DNA from: Phanerodontia chrysosporium
Lineage: Eukaryota > Basidiomycota > Agaricomycetes > Polyporales > Phanerochaetaceae
NCBI GenBank assembly: GCA_001910725.1
Contig: MJGA01000004.1
Span: 1,426,001 to 1,490,000 of the forward strand
Direction of reading: 5' to 3'
DNA length: 64,000 bases
Both the position numbers and the translations under genes were made by a program. The notes beneath the pieces were generated by a model. It was given only the letters and a program-made list of their open reading frames with translations, was not told the DNA's origin and made no database searches. Below, in pieces: positions 11,353 to 23,275 of this stretch; position 1 is the first letter of the stretch; each line of letters begins with the position of its first letter.

Positions 11353-13498
11353 TTACATCGTTCCGATCTTACTCCCGACTTCGAATTCGCATCCCGTCTT
11401 GGCGCGTACCTCATCCACCGTCACCCCCTCAGCGACCTCAGTCAGCTTCAGCTTGCCAGCATGTCTGTCCACGTCGAACACCGCGAGTTCCGTGATGATC
11501 TGGCTGACAGCCCGTGCCCCGGTCAGAGGCAGCGAGCACTCGCTCAAGATCTTGGGGCTGCCGTCCTTCGCGCAGTGCTCCATTACGACCATGACCTTCG
11601 TCTTGTCAGGGTTTGACACCAAATCCATTGCCCCGCCAATCCCTGCACCGCGTGAGCTGTCAGTTAGGCTCGCTGAGATCACGATTGAAATAGCACAGAC
11701 CCTTGACCATCTTTCCAGGGATCATAAAATTGGCGATGTCTCCTGCTTGCGAGACTTGCATGGCCTACCACATGACAGGTGAGTTGTCGGTACTCAAGTT
11801 CGCTGTCGCCACACGCACCCCGAGGATAGCGACGTCAATGTGCCCACCCCGAATCATATCGAACGACTCGGCGGAATCTACCCGATGCGGGGTAAGTCGC
11901 TCGCATTGACTGCGCTCACAAGACCACTTACCGAACACCGAAGCCCCAGGCAATAGAGTCACGGTCTCCTTGCCGGCGTTAATGATATCGCTAGTTGGCC
12001 GCTGCTCTCAGCTGCTTCCACGTATGACTCTCTCCTGGACTCACGCATCGAGCTGCTCTCTCGTGGGGTACGGCCCCATACCCAGGATACCATTTTCGCT
12101 TTGCAACCACACCTTCACGCCGGGCTCGAGGAACTACAGCGTACGGACCAGGTAAGCATACGTTGCCAACTCCACTCGATCAATGTAACACACGTACCTC
12201 AGGTACAAGCGTAGGCATGCCGATACCCAGGTTCACATTGAAGCCGTCGCGAAGCTCCTTGGCGGCGCGACGAGCAATGCGATGCCTCTGCTCCTGCGCC
12301 TTGAGCTTCTCCGGTGACATAGAGCCCTGGTCGCCCTGAGCAGCCTGCGCAGAAGACTCTCTAGCCAGCGTCGCAAACTCAATTTGCTTCGGTGCCGTCG
12401 CCTTCACGATCCGATCGACGTATATCCCAGGAACGTGGATTGCATTTGGCGATATGGAGCCTATTGGGACTATGTTTTCTGCCTGCGGGAGACAGGACGT
12501 GTCAGGCGACGTCAGGAAGGGCACAGTGGACGCGGGTAACGACTTGGTCCGTACCTCCACAATAGTCAACCTCGCGTTCCGGGCCATCGTGGACGAGAAG
12601 TTGTTCTGTGTGTACCTGAAGACACAATTTCCGACTTCATCGACCTTCCATGCTCGGATGAACGCGACATCACCCGCGATGGCGGGCTCGAGAAGGTAGC
12701 GTCGGCCGTTATACTCCCGTGCCTCTTTCTTGTTCCGGGAATCTTCACACCAGCCTTGAAACCGCCTTCGTTGTAGCGAATGGGAATGGACCCGTGTTCA
12801 ACCGCAGTCGAGGCACCAGTCGGGGTATAGAATGCAGGAATGCCGGCAGCATGTGCACGCAGGCGACCGACAAGCGTGCCCTGGGGGATTAGTTCAAGAG
12901 AGATCTTGCCGGCGAGATACAGGGATTCGAAATGCTTGTTGCTACGTGTATGTATGTGTCAGCACAGACGTTTTCTTGTACTAAGGCTGTCACGCACCCT
13001 CCGATATAGGAAGCCATCATCTTGTCTATATGCCCCGAGTGCAGCAGCTTGCCTGTGCAGTCGCAGCACGTTCTTAGCCTTAACAAAGCTATACAGCTAC
13101 TAGGAAACGCACCGAGACCCAGTTCGCCAGATCCGACATTGTTCGATACCGCCGTAATCTTCTCCACGTCGTTCCGCTTGGACAACGCCTCAATCAGGGT
13201 ATCTGGCGTACCGCACAGTCCAAAGCCTATTTTTGCACGCTCAGCTTAGTCCTCGCGGCTGCACCCGATGCTGTGTGCACGACGCACCACCACTGAGGAG
13301 GACATCGCCTGACTTTACATCCTTGATGGCCTCGTCCACCGAGTCCCAGACTTTCCTCTTCTTCGGGACCGCTGCGTCCGACGCGACTACCGCATAGGCT
13401 CTCAGGCTCAGGCTCAGCTGCGTCGTCGGGATTGCCGTCCGAGGGCTCGCCCAGAGCGTCCGGGGGAGGAGAACGCGTCGAGTTCGGGTTCTCAGCAT
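11353..13498 (-). CDS. Succinyl-CoA:3-ketoacid CoA-transferase (SCOT), copy 2, one frame break
   Basis: Second copy of the CoA-transferase, same strand, 604 bases upstream of copy 1. It starts at 13498 with a basic presequence-like N-terminus, then [20 protein letters not shown]. It keeps the catalytic motif ([16 protein letters not shown]) and ends with [15 protein letters not shown] and the stop at 11353. The main intron positions match copy 1 (after LLSGG, before the GHIDK block, after SYIGG, after LTIVE), so this is a DNA-level duplication of an intron-bearing gene. It also has an extra intron near 12133-12198. At about 12733, between KIPG and [11 protein letters not shown], exactly one base is missing relative to copy 1. 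The rest of the protein is conserved, so I call it a gene with a probable sequence error, not a pseudogene. Confidence 0.85.
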
Positions 13499-13826
13499 GG
13501 TCGAGGTTGGGAGACAAGATGCGATGCGCCCATCTGCGGTTGCTGCCTACACTTGAACACGACGGGAATGCACCGGGCGCAAGAGAAGCATGACACGGCC
13601 ATCCAAGGCGACCCGTTCATGTGAACACGACATACGGATCTGGTGTCCCACAGACTCATATGATTGCGCCCAGGCTACCCCACGGGGCGCGGGACATCGA
13701 CGAGCGCGCGCTCTGAGCGCACAGGCACGCCCATCTCTCAGATCGTTGCGTAAGACTTGTTCCGGCCTTGTCCTTTATTATACTGCTGTACATGCTTTCT
13801 AAAATCCCATCCGAAAGCCTATCCGC
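13499..13826. other. Intergenic: SCOT copy 2 promoter and twinfilin 3' flank
   Basis: 328 bases between two minus-strand genes. It holds no recognisable coding sequence. It should carry the promoter of SCOT copy 2 and the end of the twinfilin transcript. Confidence 0.3.
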
Positions 13827-15149
13827 TCATCGTCTGCGCGCAGGGCCTTTCGGCCGGGCGAACGCTTTCTGCTCCTCGTGCACTGGCGTGGCACTCCCAC
13901 TCTCGTCGTCGCCACCGGCGATTTCCGGACCCAGCACGGACTTCAGGAAGTGCTCGTTTACCTCCTTCGGATCGGACGTCTCGACTTTACGCGTGGCCAG
14001 CGTCGCGAGAGTCGGTGCCAGTAGGTTCTTCGCGTTGTGGTACACAAGCAACATGCCAGACGAGTAGAGCATCCTGTGCTTGATTGGAGAGCCAGACGGA
14101 CATGAGTAGATGAAGACTGGCAGATACGGGTTAGTGCGTTGCTAAATAATATTGATCAAAATCCGCTGACCGATTTCGCGACGTCTCGTTTGGGGCCAAG
14201 CGTAAAACGCGTATGCTGAAATCGCGTTCAATACGAGACAGCCACTGCGCCAGTAGCTCACTTACCTGGGTCCGACGCGGGCAGGGAGGTGCCGATCTCG
14301 TCAGCGGAGATGCTTGCCTGCGAAGAAAGGACCAAGGTTTCTGTGGAGGGGTCGATGCTCTGTGGACGAAATACTTAGCTGCAATATTGTCTGTGTCGCG
14401 GATGGACCACTTACCAAGACCACTAGTTTCCCTTCGTCGCCTCTCCCGAGCTCCGTAACGGCTTGTTCACAATCCTCAGACCACTGGAACCCAACTTTGC
14501 CTCCTACGTGACTCTTGCGTGCCCGACTACCATCGTAGGCCGCACTCCGGGTCTCGGCCAACTTGATCTCCTCCATTTCCAGTTCTCTCGGGGTCATGGG
14601 TTTAGGTGCAGCAAGGGAGGCGCGGTGTCGTGCATACGCTTCAGCCGTAACATCCGCTTTGGAGGTGGCAAACATCTGGTCCGTGAAGGGGGCAGATCCC
14701 AACGCTTTCGTGAGGTTATTACGGGTAGATGCGTACAACATCTAAAGCGCCATGCATCGGCGGCGTACATCCCGGATAACAAACGAAGGGCATACCTTGT
14801 CGCGGACTTTTGCGGTATCTGGCACATAGAAGACGGCCATCCATTCCGTTGGTGGATTGTCCAGTCTCACTAAGACGTACGCGGGAACATCGTCTTCCAG
14901 CAGATCGCCGAGCTTATCCAGGTCATCGCTGAGCGAGCCCGATAGACCCACAGACTGATCAACAACGAGAGTCTCTGTCAAAGGGAACGGATAATAGCAG
15001 CATGAGAATGTGTAACCGAATGGGTGGACGACCAGCTATTGACCGTTGCGGATGGCAATCTTCAGGAAACGGACGGACTGCGAGGTGAGCGCGTCGCTGA
15101 AAGCTGCGGCGAGCTCTGGTGAGACCGTTATCCCGCTTGTAGCAGACAT
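13827..15149 (-). CDS. TWF1: Twinfilin (two ADF-homology domains, actin monomer binding)
   Basis: Cortical actin regulator that binds ADP-actin monomers and caps or depolymerises filaments. The ATG at 15147-15149 gives [20 protein letters not shown], an ADF-H start. After an intron come [18 protein letters not shown] and YVLVRLDN, with [23 protein letters not shown] as the core of the first ADF-H domain. A linker ([18 protein letters not shown]) is followed by the second ADF-H domain, ending in the exons near 14225-14060 ([12 protein letters not shown], then [20 protein letters not shown]). The C-terminal tail is short, acidic then basic, ending at 13827; a basic tail is where yeast twinfilin binds capping protein. 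About six exons, roughly 340 residues, the usual length. Divergent from PEP7. Confidence 0.88.
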
Positions 15150-15513
15150 AGATGAATATGCGCGCGATTCGTGACAAAGCAGGTGCGAGAGATGGTGCAG
15201 AAGGAAGTGTAGTGAGGATGAGCTGGAGGCGCCAGCTGCGATCTTGCCGCTGAGATGAGCGGCAGTGCGCGCCGAACTGGGAGACTGAGTTGGCTGCACT
15301 CGTCCCTCGCCTTGTATCCTCACCTCTTCGTCGACCTCTTATTCTCTTCGCCGCCGAAACTGTTGTATAGCCTCTGGAGCACTGGTGTCTTCAGTCGGAA
15401 GGGCCTACTTGGTACTATTGACCCAAATCCTTCCGTTTACCCCGCATACACCACCGCCGCGCTCGGCAAGCTTGACCGTCCGCACACGGCGCGTCATAGC
15501 GAGGTTGTGAACG
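15150..15513. promoter_or_regulatory. Divergent promoter region of twinfilin and PEP7
   Basis: 364 bases between divergent starts, with pyrimidine-rich tracts near 15297-15360 on the plus strand. No strong named motif was recognised. Promoter role is inferred from position. Confidence 0.35.
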
Positions 15514-18311
15514 ATGCAGACACAGCCAAATGTCCCATATCAAGCGTACAAAGTAAGAGCTTCTTGCGTCTCACGAAGAGTCCTGTAACCCACAGCCCCC
15601 GCAGCCAAAGCGACACATCAGGAACGTCTCAGCGCAACATCAAACGCAGACAAATGGTACCAATAGCACCAGTCGCCCGCAAAGCGTACACTCCCAGCTA
15701 AACGGAAACGGATATGCTCATGGACACAACCTCAGTGAGCCGATCGTGCCGCTGCAACGCGACTTCGTGAATCGTTCGGAGAAGGACGCGAACGGCAAGG
15801 CAGTGGACGGCTCACTGGGACCCCGTGTCAACTTCCTCGTGGACCAGACTAGGAGGACAGTGTCTATGTCGGATGTCGTCTCTCCTTTCGAGCTCAACAA
15901 AGAGGCGTTGCCTCCAGTTGATGTTGGTGTCACCAAAGTTCCTCAACCGGGCCCGGGAGCCTTAAACTCCCCTCCTGATGGGGGAGAGACCAGTAGCTCT
16001 TCCTCAAGTTCTGCTCAAAGCTCTCCTCTGTCTACATCGCCGTCCACACGGCCCTCTTCAGCAGTCCCGCCTGCAACTGTCACAGAACCCCAGCACCTGC
16101 CGACTCAAAGTATGTCTCCACCGAAAGACAACACTGCTCCTAGCACCTCACAGCTCGCATCACCCGCGTCATCCACGGCGCATGATGTATACATTGATTC
16201 CAATCCCCGGCCAACGCTGAGTTCAGTGTCATCTTCCCGGAAAAGCTCGACATTTCGCCGTATACCCCTGCGTCAAGCATCATCTAAACCAGCTGTACCA
16301 CCATCCCCTCTACGTCCTCAGTCGACTCATTCGCGCACGCCATCAGGTCTGTCACAACGTAGCACTAGAGTGCCCGATCCTCTGGCAACACGTACGTCGG
16401 AGGCAACTACATCTGTCGCCTCACCGCTCGTTGCTCCTCAGCCTATAACCTCAGAGCGTGCTCTGCCACCCCTGCCGGCTTTGGCGTTTCCTGGCCCCGC
16501 TGCAAGCCAGTCATCGCATCCAGCGTATCGGCCATATACACCCGCACAAGGTCCTCGACCTACTTCAATCGTTAGCCCGGTCACAACTTCCCCTACAGCC
16601 ATCTCGCCACCACCACATCCAAGTGTGACTCCAGTGCTCCCCGCCATTTCCCCGGCGCCATCTACCTCGTCCATAGGACCGATAAGCGGCCGTACAACAC
16701 CTGGTTCTCGCACGCGTACACCAGCGCCGTATCGCCCGGGGTTCCAGCCGAAAGGTGTATACAGACCACGCACAGACGAGTTTTTGGAGGCGAGGAAGTC
16801 TAAGGGCGACAAGGATCGAGTTGAGCGTACAAGGTTGGAGAGACGTCTCGAAAAGCTGATTAACCTACATTTCCCACATCCCGATCACAAAGAGAAACAG
16901 AAAGAACAGTCAGATAGTCGTCCCGCAGCTGTGCAGAACAGACGTGCCTCCAGCTTTTTCGACATCGACATCGCAAGCCTGAAGGGGAAAAGCGCCGGCG
17001 ATCTCTGGAAAGGGGTGGTACAAGCTCAGGTAGGAGGGAAGAACGACATACGAGGTGAGTATCTGCTGAGATTCTTTACGCGGAACTACACCAACGTCGT
17101 GGCAGCCGCTGAGCAGGCTATCACGCCTTGGGAGGACGACGCGTCCGTGTCGCAATGCCCTTTGTGCCAGTACGTCTCGCCATGATCATGATGCGAAACA
17201 CTGCCCAATGCCTGGCACAGGGCATCTTTTCATCCGCTAACCAATCGCAAGCATCACTGCCGACTTTGCGGTCGGATAGTCTGCTCGCTGCCGCCGAAGT
17301 ACCCCCAGCGGCCACAGACTTGCTCACTGTTATTCGTTGCGGACCCAATTACTGGCCAGATAGAAGAGGTAGGGGAAGGTGTCGACTACGGAGTCCGACG
17401 GCGGACGACAAGTACGCAGGGTCCCAAGGGCAAAGGACGAGAAGGGGCGCTAGGACTTAGCGACGAGGAGAAATTCCTGCGCGGGGTGCGGATATGTCGT
17501 GACTGCAAACCAGTCTTACTGTAAGTTTGTGATGTCGCGGCCTTGAATTGATTGACTAATAGCTCTTGCAGTCGACGCCAATACATGCACGAGGCCCGCA
17601 CGGTGCCTCTGTTTACTCGTCTCTATGAGGTATGGAAATCCCTTGGATACTGACGAGCAGGATCTAACTCTATTTTAGGCATTCATCTCAATTGAGAAGG
17701 AAATTGAGGACGCATTGCCGCAATTCCAAGAGCTGATGCTCAGTCTCAACAATGACGAGCGGCCCTCTCCGGAAGCTTTGGCGGCACGAAAGCGTTTGCT
17801 GGAGGCGTTTGCACAGTATGATGCCGTCGCGAAACGTATACGAAAACTACCGTGCAAGGGCGGTCCTGGGAGCTCGCAGGATCGGGTACAGCAGGCTATC
17901 GTCACACGCGCAAATATATTCCTCCAGAAAAATATGTTCCCGCTGCAGGTAAGAGGCATGTCCACGCAGTGGCCAGAGGTTCACTCTAGTCTTCCGCAGG
18001 CGCTGCCCAAACCGGGTCACAAAAAGACGTCGTCAACACCGTCTCCTACGCCGGAGCCCCAAGAATACGCGCGCAGTGCGGTTGACCCCGACTCCGAAGT
18101 AGCTCGAGTACTGCAGCCGCTCCTGGAACAAGAGGCACTGCTGGAGACCTTTGTCGAGGAGGCAAAAGCACAACGGAAGTTTGAGGACGCACAAACGCTG
18201 AAGGCGAACCTGAATGAAATCCGAGCAGAGATCGACCGCATCCTCGCTCAAGCGCAAGGCGGTCTGAGCGAGGCGCGACCTGCGTCAGGAAACCGGACTA
18301 AGACTCGATGA
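15514..18311 (+). CDS. PEP7: FYVE-domain endosomal tethering protein (PEP7/VAC1, rabenosyn-5 type)
   Basis: Rab5 effector for Golgi-to-endosome vesicle tethering at PI3P membranes. The ATG at 15514 opens a 13-codon exon (MQTQPNVPYQAYK); an intron with a GTAAGA donor follows. A long Ser/Pro-rich disordered region runs to about 16760. A basic helix (RVERTRLERRLEKLINLHF) precedes the FYVE finger: SQCPLCQ is split by an intron from FHPLTNRKHHCRLCGRIVC, which contains the RHHCR-like PI3P site (RKHHCR). The finger closes at VRICRDCKPVL after a long insert. A helical Rab-binding segment follows (EISIEKEIEDALPQFQELM region). The C-terminus (DSEVARVLQPLLEQEALL, then KFEDAQTLKANLNEIRAEI) matches the rabenosyn Rab-binding hairpin. 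Stop at 18309-18311, convergent with SOG2. The N-terminal C2H2 finger of yeast Vac1 is not evident. Confidence 0.88.
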
Positions 18312-18670
18312 ATACGTTACGACACTTGTTACGAGACATCATAGGCGGACATGATACCATGGAAAGATCGGAATCTAATTACTAGATGATATTTAGCGTG
18401 GATTATAATGCAGTAGCAATGCAACAGTGGTATAGAGATGGAATGGAGGAGCAGAAGAATCAGGGTGAATGAGTGTGTGCGGTAAGTGTGGTGACTACTA
18501 CTGTTGAATGCAATACTACCAACCAGATGTCCCAATAAAATAACTTCATGGATAAGTTAAATGACCGAGCGGATACAACGAGACACGAGGCCCAGTATCA
18601 CAGGAGTGTTGGTACAATGAGGCACGCAACCTGGCGATACCAATAATAAGCAGACGAAGCTCGAGCTCTT
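18312..18670. terminator. Convergent 3' flank of PEP7 and SOG2
   Basis: 359 bases between two convergent stops, relatively AT-rich around 18370-18560, including an AATAAA-like CAATAAAATAA near 18533-18543. It fits overlapping 3' UTRs and polyadenylation sites. No gene seen. Confidence 0.4.
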
Positions 18671-21600
18671 CTAGAACGCGAAAGTCTGTTGGGACAAAGC
18701 ACTTCGAGGAGGTTCCCGGAATGGCATAGCCAGTTTAGAACTGGCGGGAGGAATCGCACTGCGGCTGCGCATGAGATTGGCCCCAAGCTTGTCATCTTCG
18801 ATGATGGGAGGCATGGAGGACTGTGGTGTAATCGCACCAACCATTGGAGAATACGGCCGTGGCGTCGGAGCCGGAGAAAATGATGAGACATGCAGGAGCA
18901 TGAGGAAAGCTTGCGTAGCGTTCGAGAGCGTCACCATGCTCTGGCGCAAGTCGGCTGGAAGAGAATATGTCTGGCCATAAGCTTTGATGGCATTAAGGAG
19001 GGCGATGACGGTCTGCATCATCACATACATCAGAACTGCACGTACCGATGGGAGGATGAGTACTCACGTTCACGAAGGTATGGGCATCCTCCCGAATGGC
19101 AGTCCTATCCACGGACGCATCGTTTCGTTCCAGGAGCCTTATGTTTGCGCACAGCCGCACGGTGACATCCTTAGCCTTTGTGAGCTTACCCTGCAGCTCA
19201 GTATGCATGGCAGGATCTTCCAGCATCAGCTCCTCTGCGCGGTCCCAGACCTCTGGTGCCGCAGTGACAGCTGCCTTGACGGCGTCGATAGCCTCCTTGT
19301 CGATGATATTTATGGTGCTGGATACAGCATCAATCGCTCCTGGCTTGTGGTGACCGAGTGAAGGCGATGAAGTGGATATGGGAACGAACGAACTCGCAGA
19401 GCTCTGGCGAGAGTGTGAATCCCATCTCATAGAGGCCGATGTATGCGGTCGAACCGTTCCATCAGCCCCCCCAATCGATACAGCAGATGGACGACGGCCA
19501 GGACGCAAAGCTGCTGGGTGTACGAGAGGCGAAGCAGGGCCACTACCAGATGGAAGAGGTTCCTCGACGAACGATGGAAGCATCTTCCCGATTTCCAGGT
19601 CCTTGTGACTGAAAGATCCCGCATGTCTCCGGTTGACTCGGATCCTCCCCTCAAACGCGTCCGTAGTGTGAGATCTCATGAAGGGCGGCCTTGGAGCTGG
19701 AGATGATTCGGATTGGGCATGAGCAGGGGTCCAAGGAGGGAAGGTGGAAGACGGGAGGGATCCGCCAGCGGTATGAGTCGTTCGCACAGGTGAGGGTCGA
19801 TGATGCCTCAGGAAGGGTTTCACCGCATCCATCCGGCTAGCAATTGACTGCCAAGCATGAGATATTTCTGCGGCGGCGCCGTAGAGGATTAGGAGCATCT
19901 GTCTGGTGTATCTTGCGTCGTCGCTGGTGGCTATGACCTTGAGCTGCAGCGACAGCACTCCTACCGCCTTGCTGAAGACCACGACGTTTTCCCGGCAAGA
20001 CTCTAGTACAGCCCGGCAAACAGCTGCGGAAGGCAGCGTCTTCCTGCTGACAGTATCGAAACGGTCCAGCGCCTGTATGAGTTGGTTCATACACGTCGTC
20101 GCGGGTTGGAGGACCTTCAGCAGCACCGCAGAGAGGCGTTCGTCAATGGCATATACAGTGTAATGCTGAAGGGCCTGGTATATCTGGCAAACGCTGAAGA
20201 GTACCCCGCGAACAGCGTCGATCAAGACGAGCAGGTCGGCCGGCACTGCCTTCGACAGCGCTGTCGGTGTCAACGATGACATCCGCCGGAAATACGAATT
20301 GCGTTCCGCGTCCATCGGCGGCACAGTTTGGTGTAGAGAGACAGGCGAAGAGACCACCCCGTTTTGAGTGATGACTTTTGGTAAACGGAAATTAGTCAAC
20401 GATCCACTCGATGAGTCCGATTCCTGTCGGTGGGGCGGGGATGGTATGCCATATCGATCCACCCTGCTGTTCTGCTGCTCTCTGTATAATGCGCGTCTGG
20501 ACGGTCGCAAGTCCGGTAAGCTCTTCTGTGACAGAGCCTCTCGTCGAGGCCCGAATGCTGCAGGGGGCTGAGATGGCAGCGCTGAGCCTTGTCCCTGTTG
20601 ACGAGCAGTAGACTGGGTCGAATCCTCCTCAGATTCGTCCGGTGTCGGCAGGTAGCTCTCTGGTGAGCGGGCGGGTGAGGCTGACTTGGGAGCTGTCCTG
20701 GATGACGAAGGTAGGGCTTCCAGATGTAAACGGGGCGGGCGTGGAGACTTGGGTGACCGACTGGGCCCTGGCTGAGGGAGCGTGTCCTCGGAGTATACGG
20801 ACATATCCGAGTCTTGCGAGACTCCACGATGGTGCACCGCAGGATTGCGCATGCTCGAGCCGACATCCATAGATTGATCGTCTAGGCTATCGTCACGAGT
20901 ATAGTCCCTTCATTTGTTGTGAGCTTAAGATTTAACACGACAGTGAGCACACTCACAAGATCGTATCAAGTACGCTTGCGGAGTCCTGCTCCGTCGTGTC
21001 CTCCTCCACCGTATGTGCGTCTCCTGCGGTCGTATTCCTCTCTATCCAGTCTTGAACACTGTGTATCCACCCTCTCATCTCGTCCCCCTGTTCGCTATGC
21101 GGAGCCTCCATAACATCTTTCGGGGGCCACTCTAGTGGGTTGTGCTCTGCCTTAAATGTGGTAAGGTCGCGAAACTGGGTGAAATAGGTAGGAATTCTGT
21201 GGATCTTGTTCCGGGAGATGGAAAATACCTGAACAGGCACCTATGAAGACATTGGGTCGATGCAGACAGCAATGACGTACCCGGAGTTTTGTGAGGGACC
21301 CTGGATGAGGAGGAAAGCGTTTGAGCTTGTTGCGACTGATGTCCAAGATTTCAAGAGAAGGCATTATAGTCAACTGTTATGACATGAGCATAGCCACTTC
21401 CCAGAAGGCGCGCACACTTACTACATCGGGGAAGCTTGTGAAGTTGTTGCTCTTGAGGTTGAGATACCTAAGGCCCGAAAGGAGTGTGAAGGCCATAGGT
21501 AACGTTGTGAGCCGATTGTGCGAGAGTGCAATCCTGGGGAGACAGGCATCTTAGGTCATCGTAGTGAATGCGTACAGGACAAGGACGCACCTGATGACGG

Positions 21601-21838
21601 TATTGTGAGGGCTATCCTCAGCCCTCTGTCCAATGTTAGCGAGTTCCTCCGCACCATCTTCGCCCACGTCCGTCAGGTTCTTGTGGGCCAAGTCCAGCGT
21701 CGCACCGTTGTCGGCAGACCTCTTGAGGGCGTCCGTGATGTGGTCCCTACTCAGAGAGACGGACGGAAGGGGGGAAGGCGCGCCGTTCCTGAGCGAGCGG
21801 GCCCGTGTATGCGAGGACTCGACATCTGAGGGGGACAT
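18671..21838 (-). CDS. SOG2: RAM-pathway leucine-rich-repeat protein SOG2
   Basis: Subunit of the RAM (NDR kinase Cbk1/Orb6) signalling network controlling polarity, septation and cell-wall gene expression. The ATG at 21836-21838 starts a short region, then leucine-rich repeats spread over several small exons (GATLDLAHKNLTDVG, LEILDISRNKLKRFP, ISRNKIHRIPTYFTQF). A long exon (about 20870-19050) begins with a Ser/Pro-rich linker and continues into the helical Sog2 domain (DLLVLIDAVRGVLFSVCQIY, then the region around CMNQLIQALDRFDTVS). A final exon (TVIALLNAIKAYGQTY, then ATQAFLMLLHVSSF) ends at 18671. LRR followed by this helical domain is diagnostic of Sog2. Exon joins in the LRR part are approximate. 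Divergent from BUD23 with only 244 bases between starts. Confidence 0.85.
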
Positions 21839-22082
21839 GGGGCTGGGGAACAGGTGGTGGTTGTCCGCGAAGGACTACAACGTCTCAACAGAACCACTGG
21901 TCACGCTTCCCGTAACTAGCGCTCAGGCGCCTGCTCGTCCCAGGTACGCGAATGGGCGCTTTCCCTTGCAGAATCACTTGCTTTGCGGCAAACTTCACCT
22001 TCGACCAAGCAAATCCGTTCGCAACAAGGCTCTCGCAGGTCACACGTATTCCGCACAAGACTAAGCAGGAGTAGCAGGAACT

Positions 22083-23204
22083 ATGTCTCGACCTGAGCTT
22101 GTTGCTCCTCCGGAGATCGTACGTCTCGCTCCTTGCCCGAGGTGACAATCTGCTCACTGCGTTACAGTACTATGGCGACTCGGAGGCTCGGAAATACACC
22201 AACAAGTAAAACGCCTCCCGTTGACCTCGATACGATTCCCCCGCTAATACCTTTCTGCCCAGCACACGTGTTCAGTCAATCCAAGCCGACATGACGTACC
22301 GAGCTCTGGAGTTGCTCAACCTACCACCAGACGAGCCAGCATTTCTCCTTGATATTGGCTGCGGGTCAGGCCTCTCGGGAGAAATATTGGACGAGCAAGG
22401 GTACACATGGGTCGGATGTGACATTGCCCTAGTATGCTAGGTATGTCTCCCGTTCGACTCTACCCCTACCGCGTCTCACTGTACTTTCCGTTCGAGAGGT
22501 GGCACTCGAGCGTGAGGTCGAAGGGGATTTGTTCCTTCAAGACATAGGCCAGGGATTTGGCTTCCGTCCAGGTAGCTTCGACGGTGCTATAAGGTACGTC
22601 TTCCTCAGATTTATCTGCCTCACTGCTTATTCATCGACTCCGGTAGCATATCCGTCCTGCAATGGCTACTCAATGCTGAAACTTCCCACCCTACCTCCTC
22701 TCCACCACATCGACTCACACGCTTCTTCACGACCCTTCATTCTGCTCTGCGCAACCCTTCTAGAGCCGTCCTTCAATTCTACCCAAGCTCAGACGACCAA
22801 ATTCAGCTTATCACGTCAATCGCGCAGAAGGCTGGGTTTGGTGGAGGTATCGTTGTCGATTACCCAAATTCCAAGAAGGCCAAGAAAGTGTTCTTGTGTC
22901 TGTTCGTGGGCAGCGGTGGCGCCAATCAGCAGATGCCGAAGGGCCTCGAGGGTGAGGAAGAGGAAGGAGACGCCCAGGCGAGGTTCGAAAAGCGCAGAGA
23001 GAAGCTGAAGAGCAGGGGAAAGAGTGGGAAGCGGAAAAACGTGAAGGACAGAGATTGGATTCTCAGGAAGAAAGAGGTAGGACTGGTCGTTTCGTTGGCA
23101 CTGCCCATATTAACCGCCTTGTATAGCTCTACCGCCAACGTGGCAAGGAGAGCGTTCCCCGGGACTCCAAGTACACCGGCCGCAAGCGGAAACCAGTCTT
23201 CTAA
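22083..23204 (+). CDS. BUD23: 18S rRNA (guanine-N7) methyltransferase BUD23, one frame break
   Basis: SAM-dependent enzyme that methylates a guanine of 18S rRNA with its activator Trm112, needed for small-subunit export. The start at 22083 gives MSRPELVAPPEI; two introns follow (about 22119-22167 and 22206-22262). The SAM-binding motif I is FLLDIGCGSGLSG, with motif II near YTWVGCDIA. At 22427-22429 one C appears to be missing, since CDIA must continue as PSMLEVALEREVEGDLF across the next intron. Then come LQDIGQGFGFRPGSFDGAI and QWLLNAETSHPTSSP, and the conserved C-terminal part (GFGGGIVVDYPNSKKAKK, then GKSGKRKNVKDRDWILRKKE). After a last intron the protein ends GRKRKPVF at 23204. All family blocks are present, so the frame break is probably a sequence error. 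Confidence 0.88.
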
Positions 23205-23275
23205 AAAGTCCAGCATGTGGACTGCCATCTTCGCACCGTTAGAGCTAGATCAACCCAATACCATGTCATTCATAT

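Noticed and set aside
11353..13498. Calling SCOT copy 2 a pseudogene
   Set aside because: Apart from one missing base the gene is conserved end to end, and the same -1 defect occurs in essential single-copy genes nearby.
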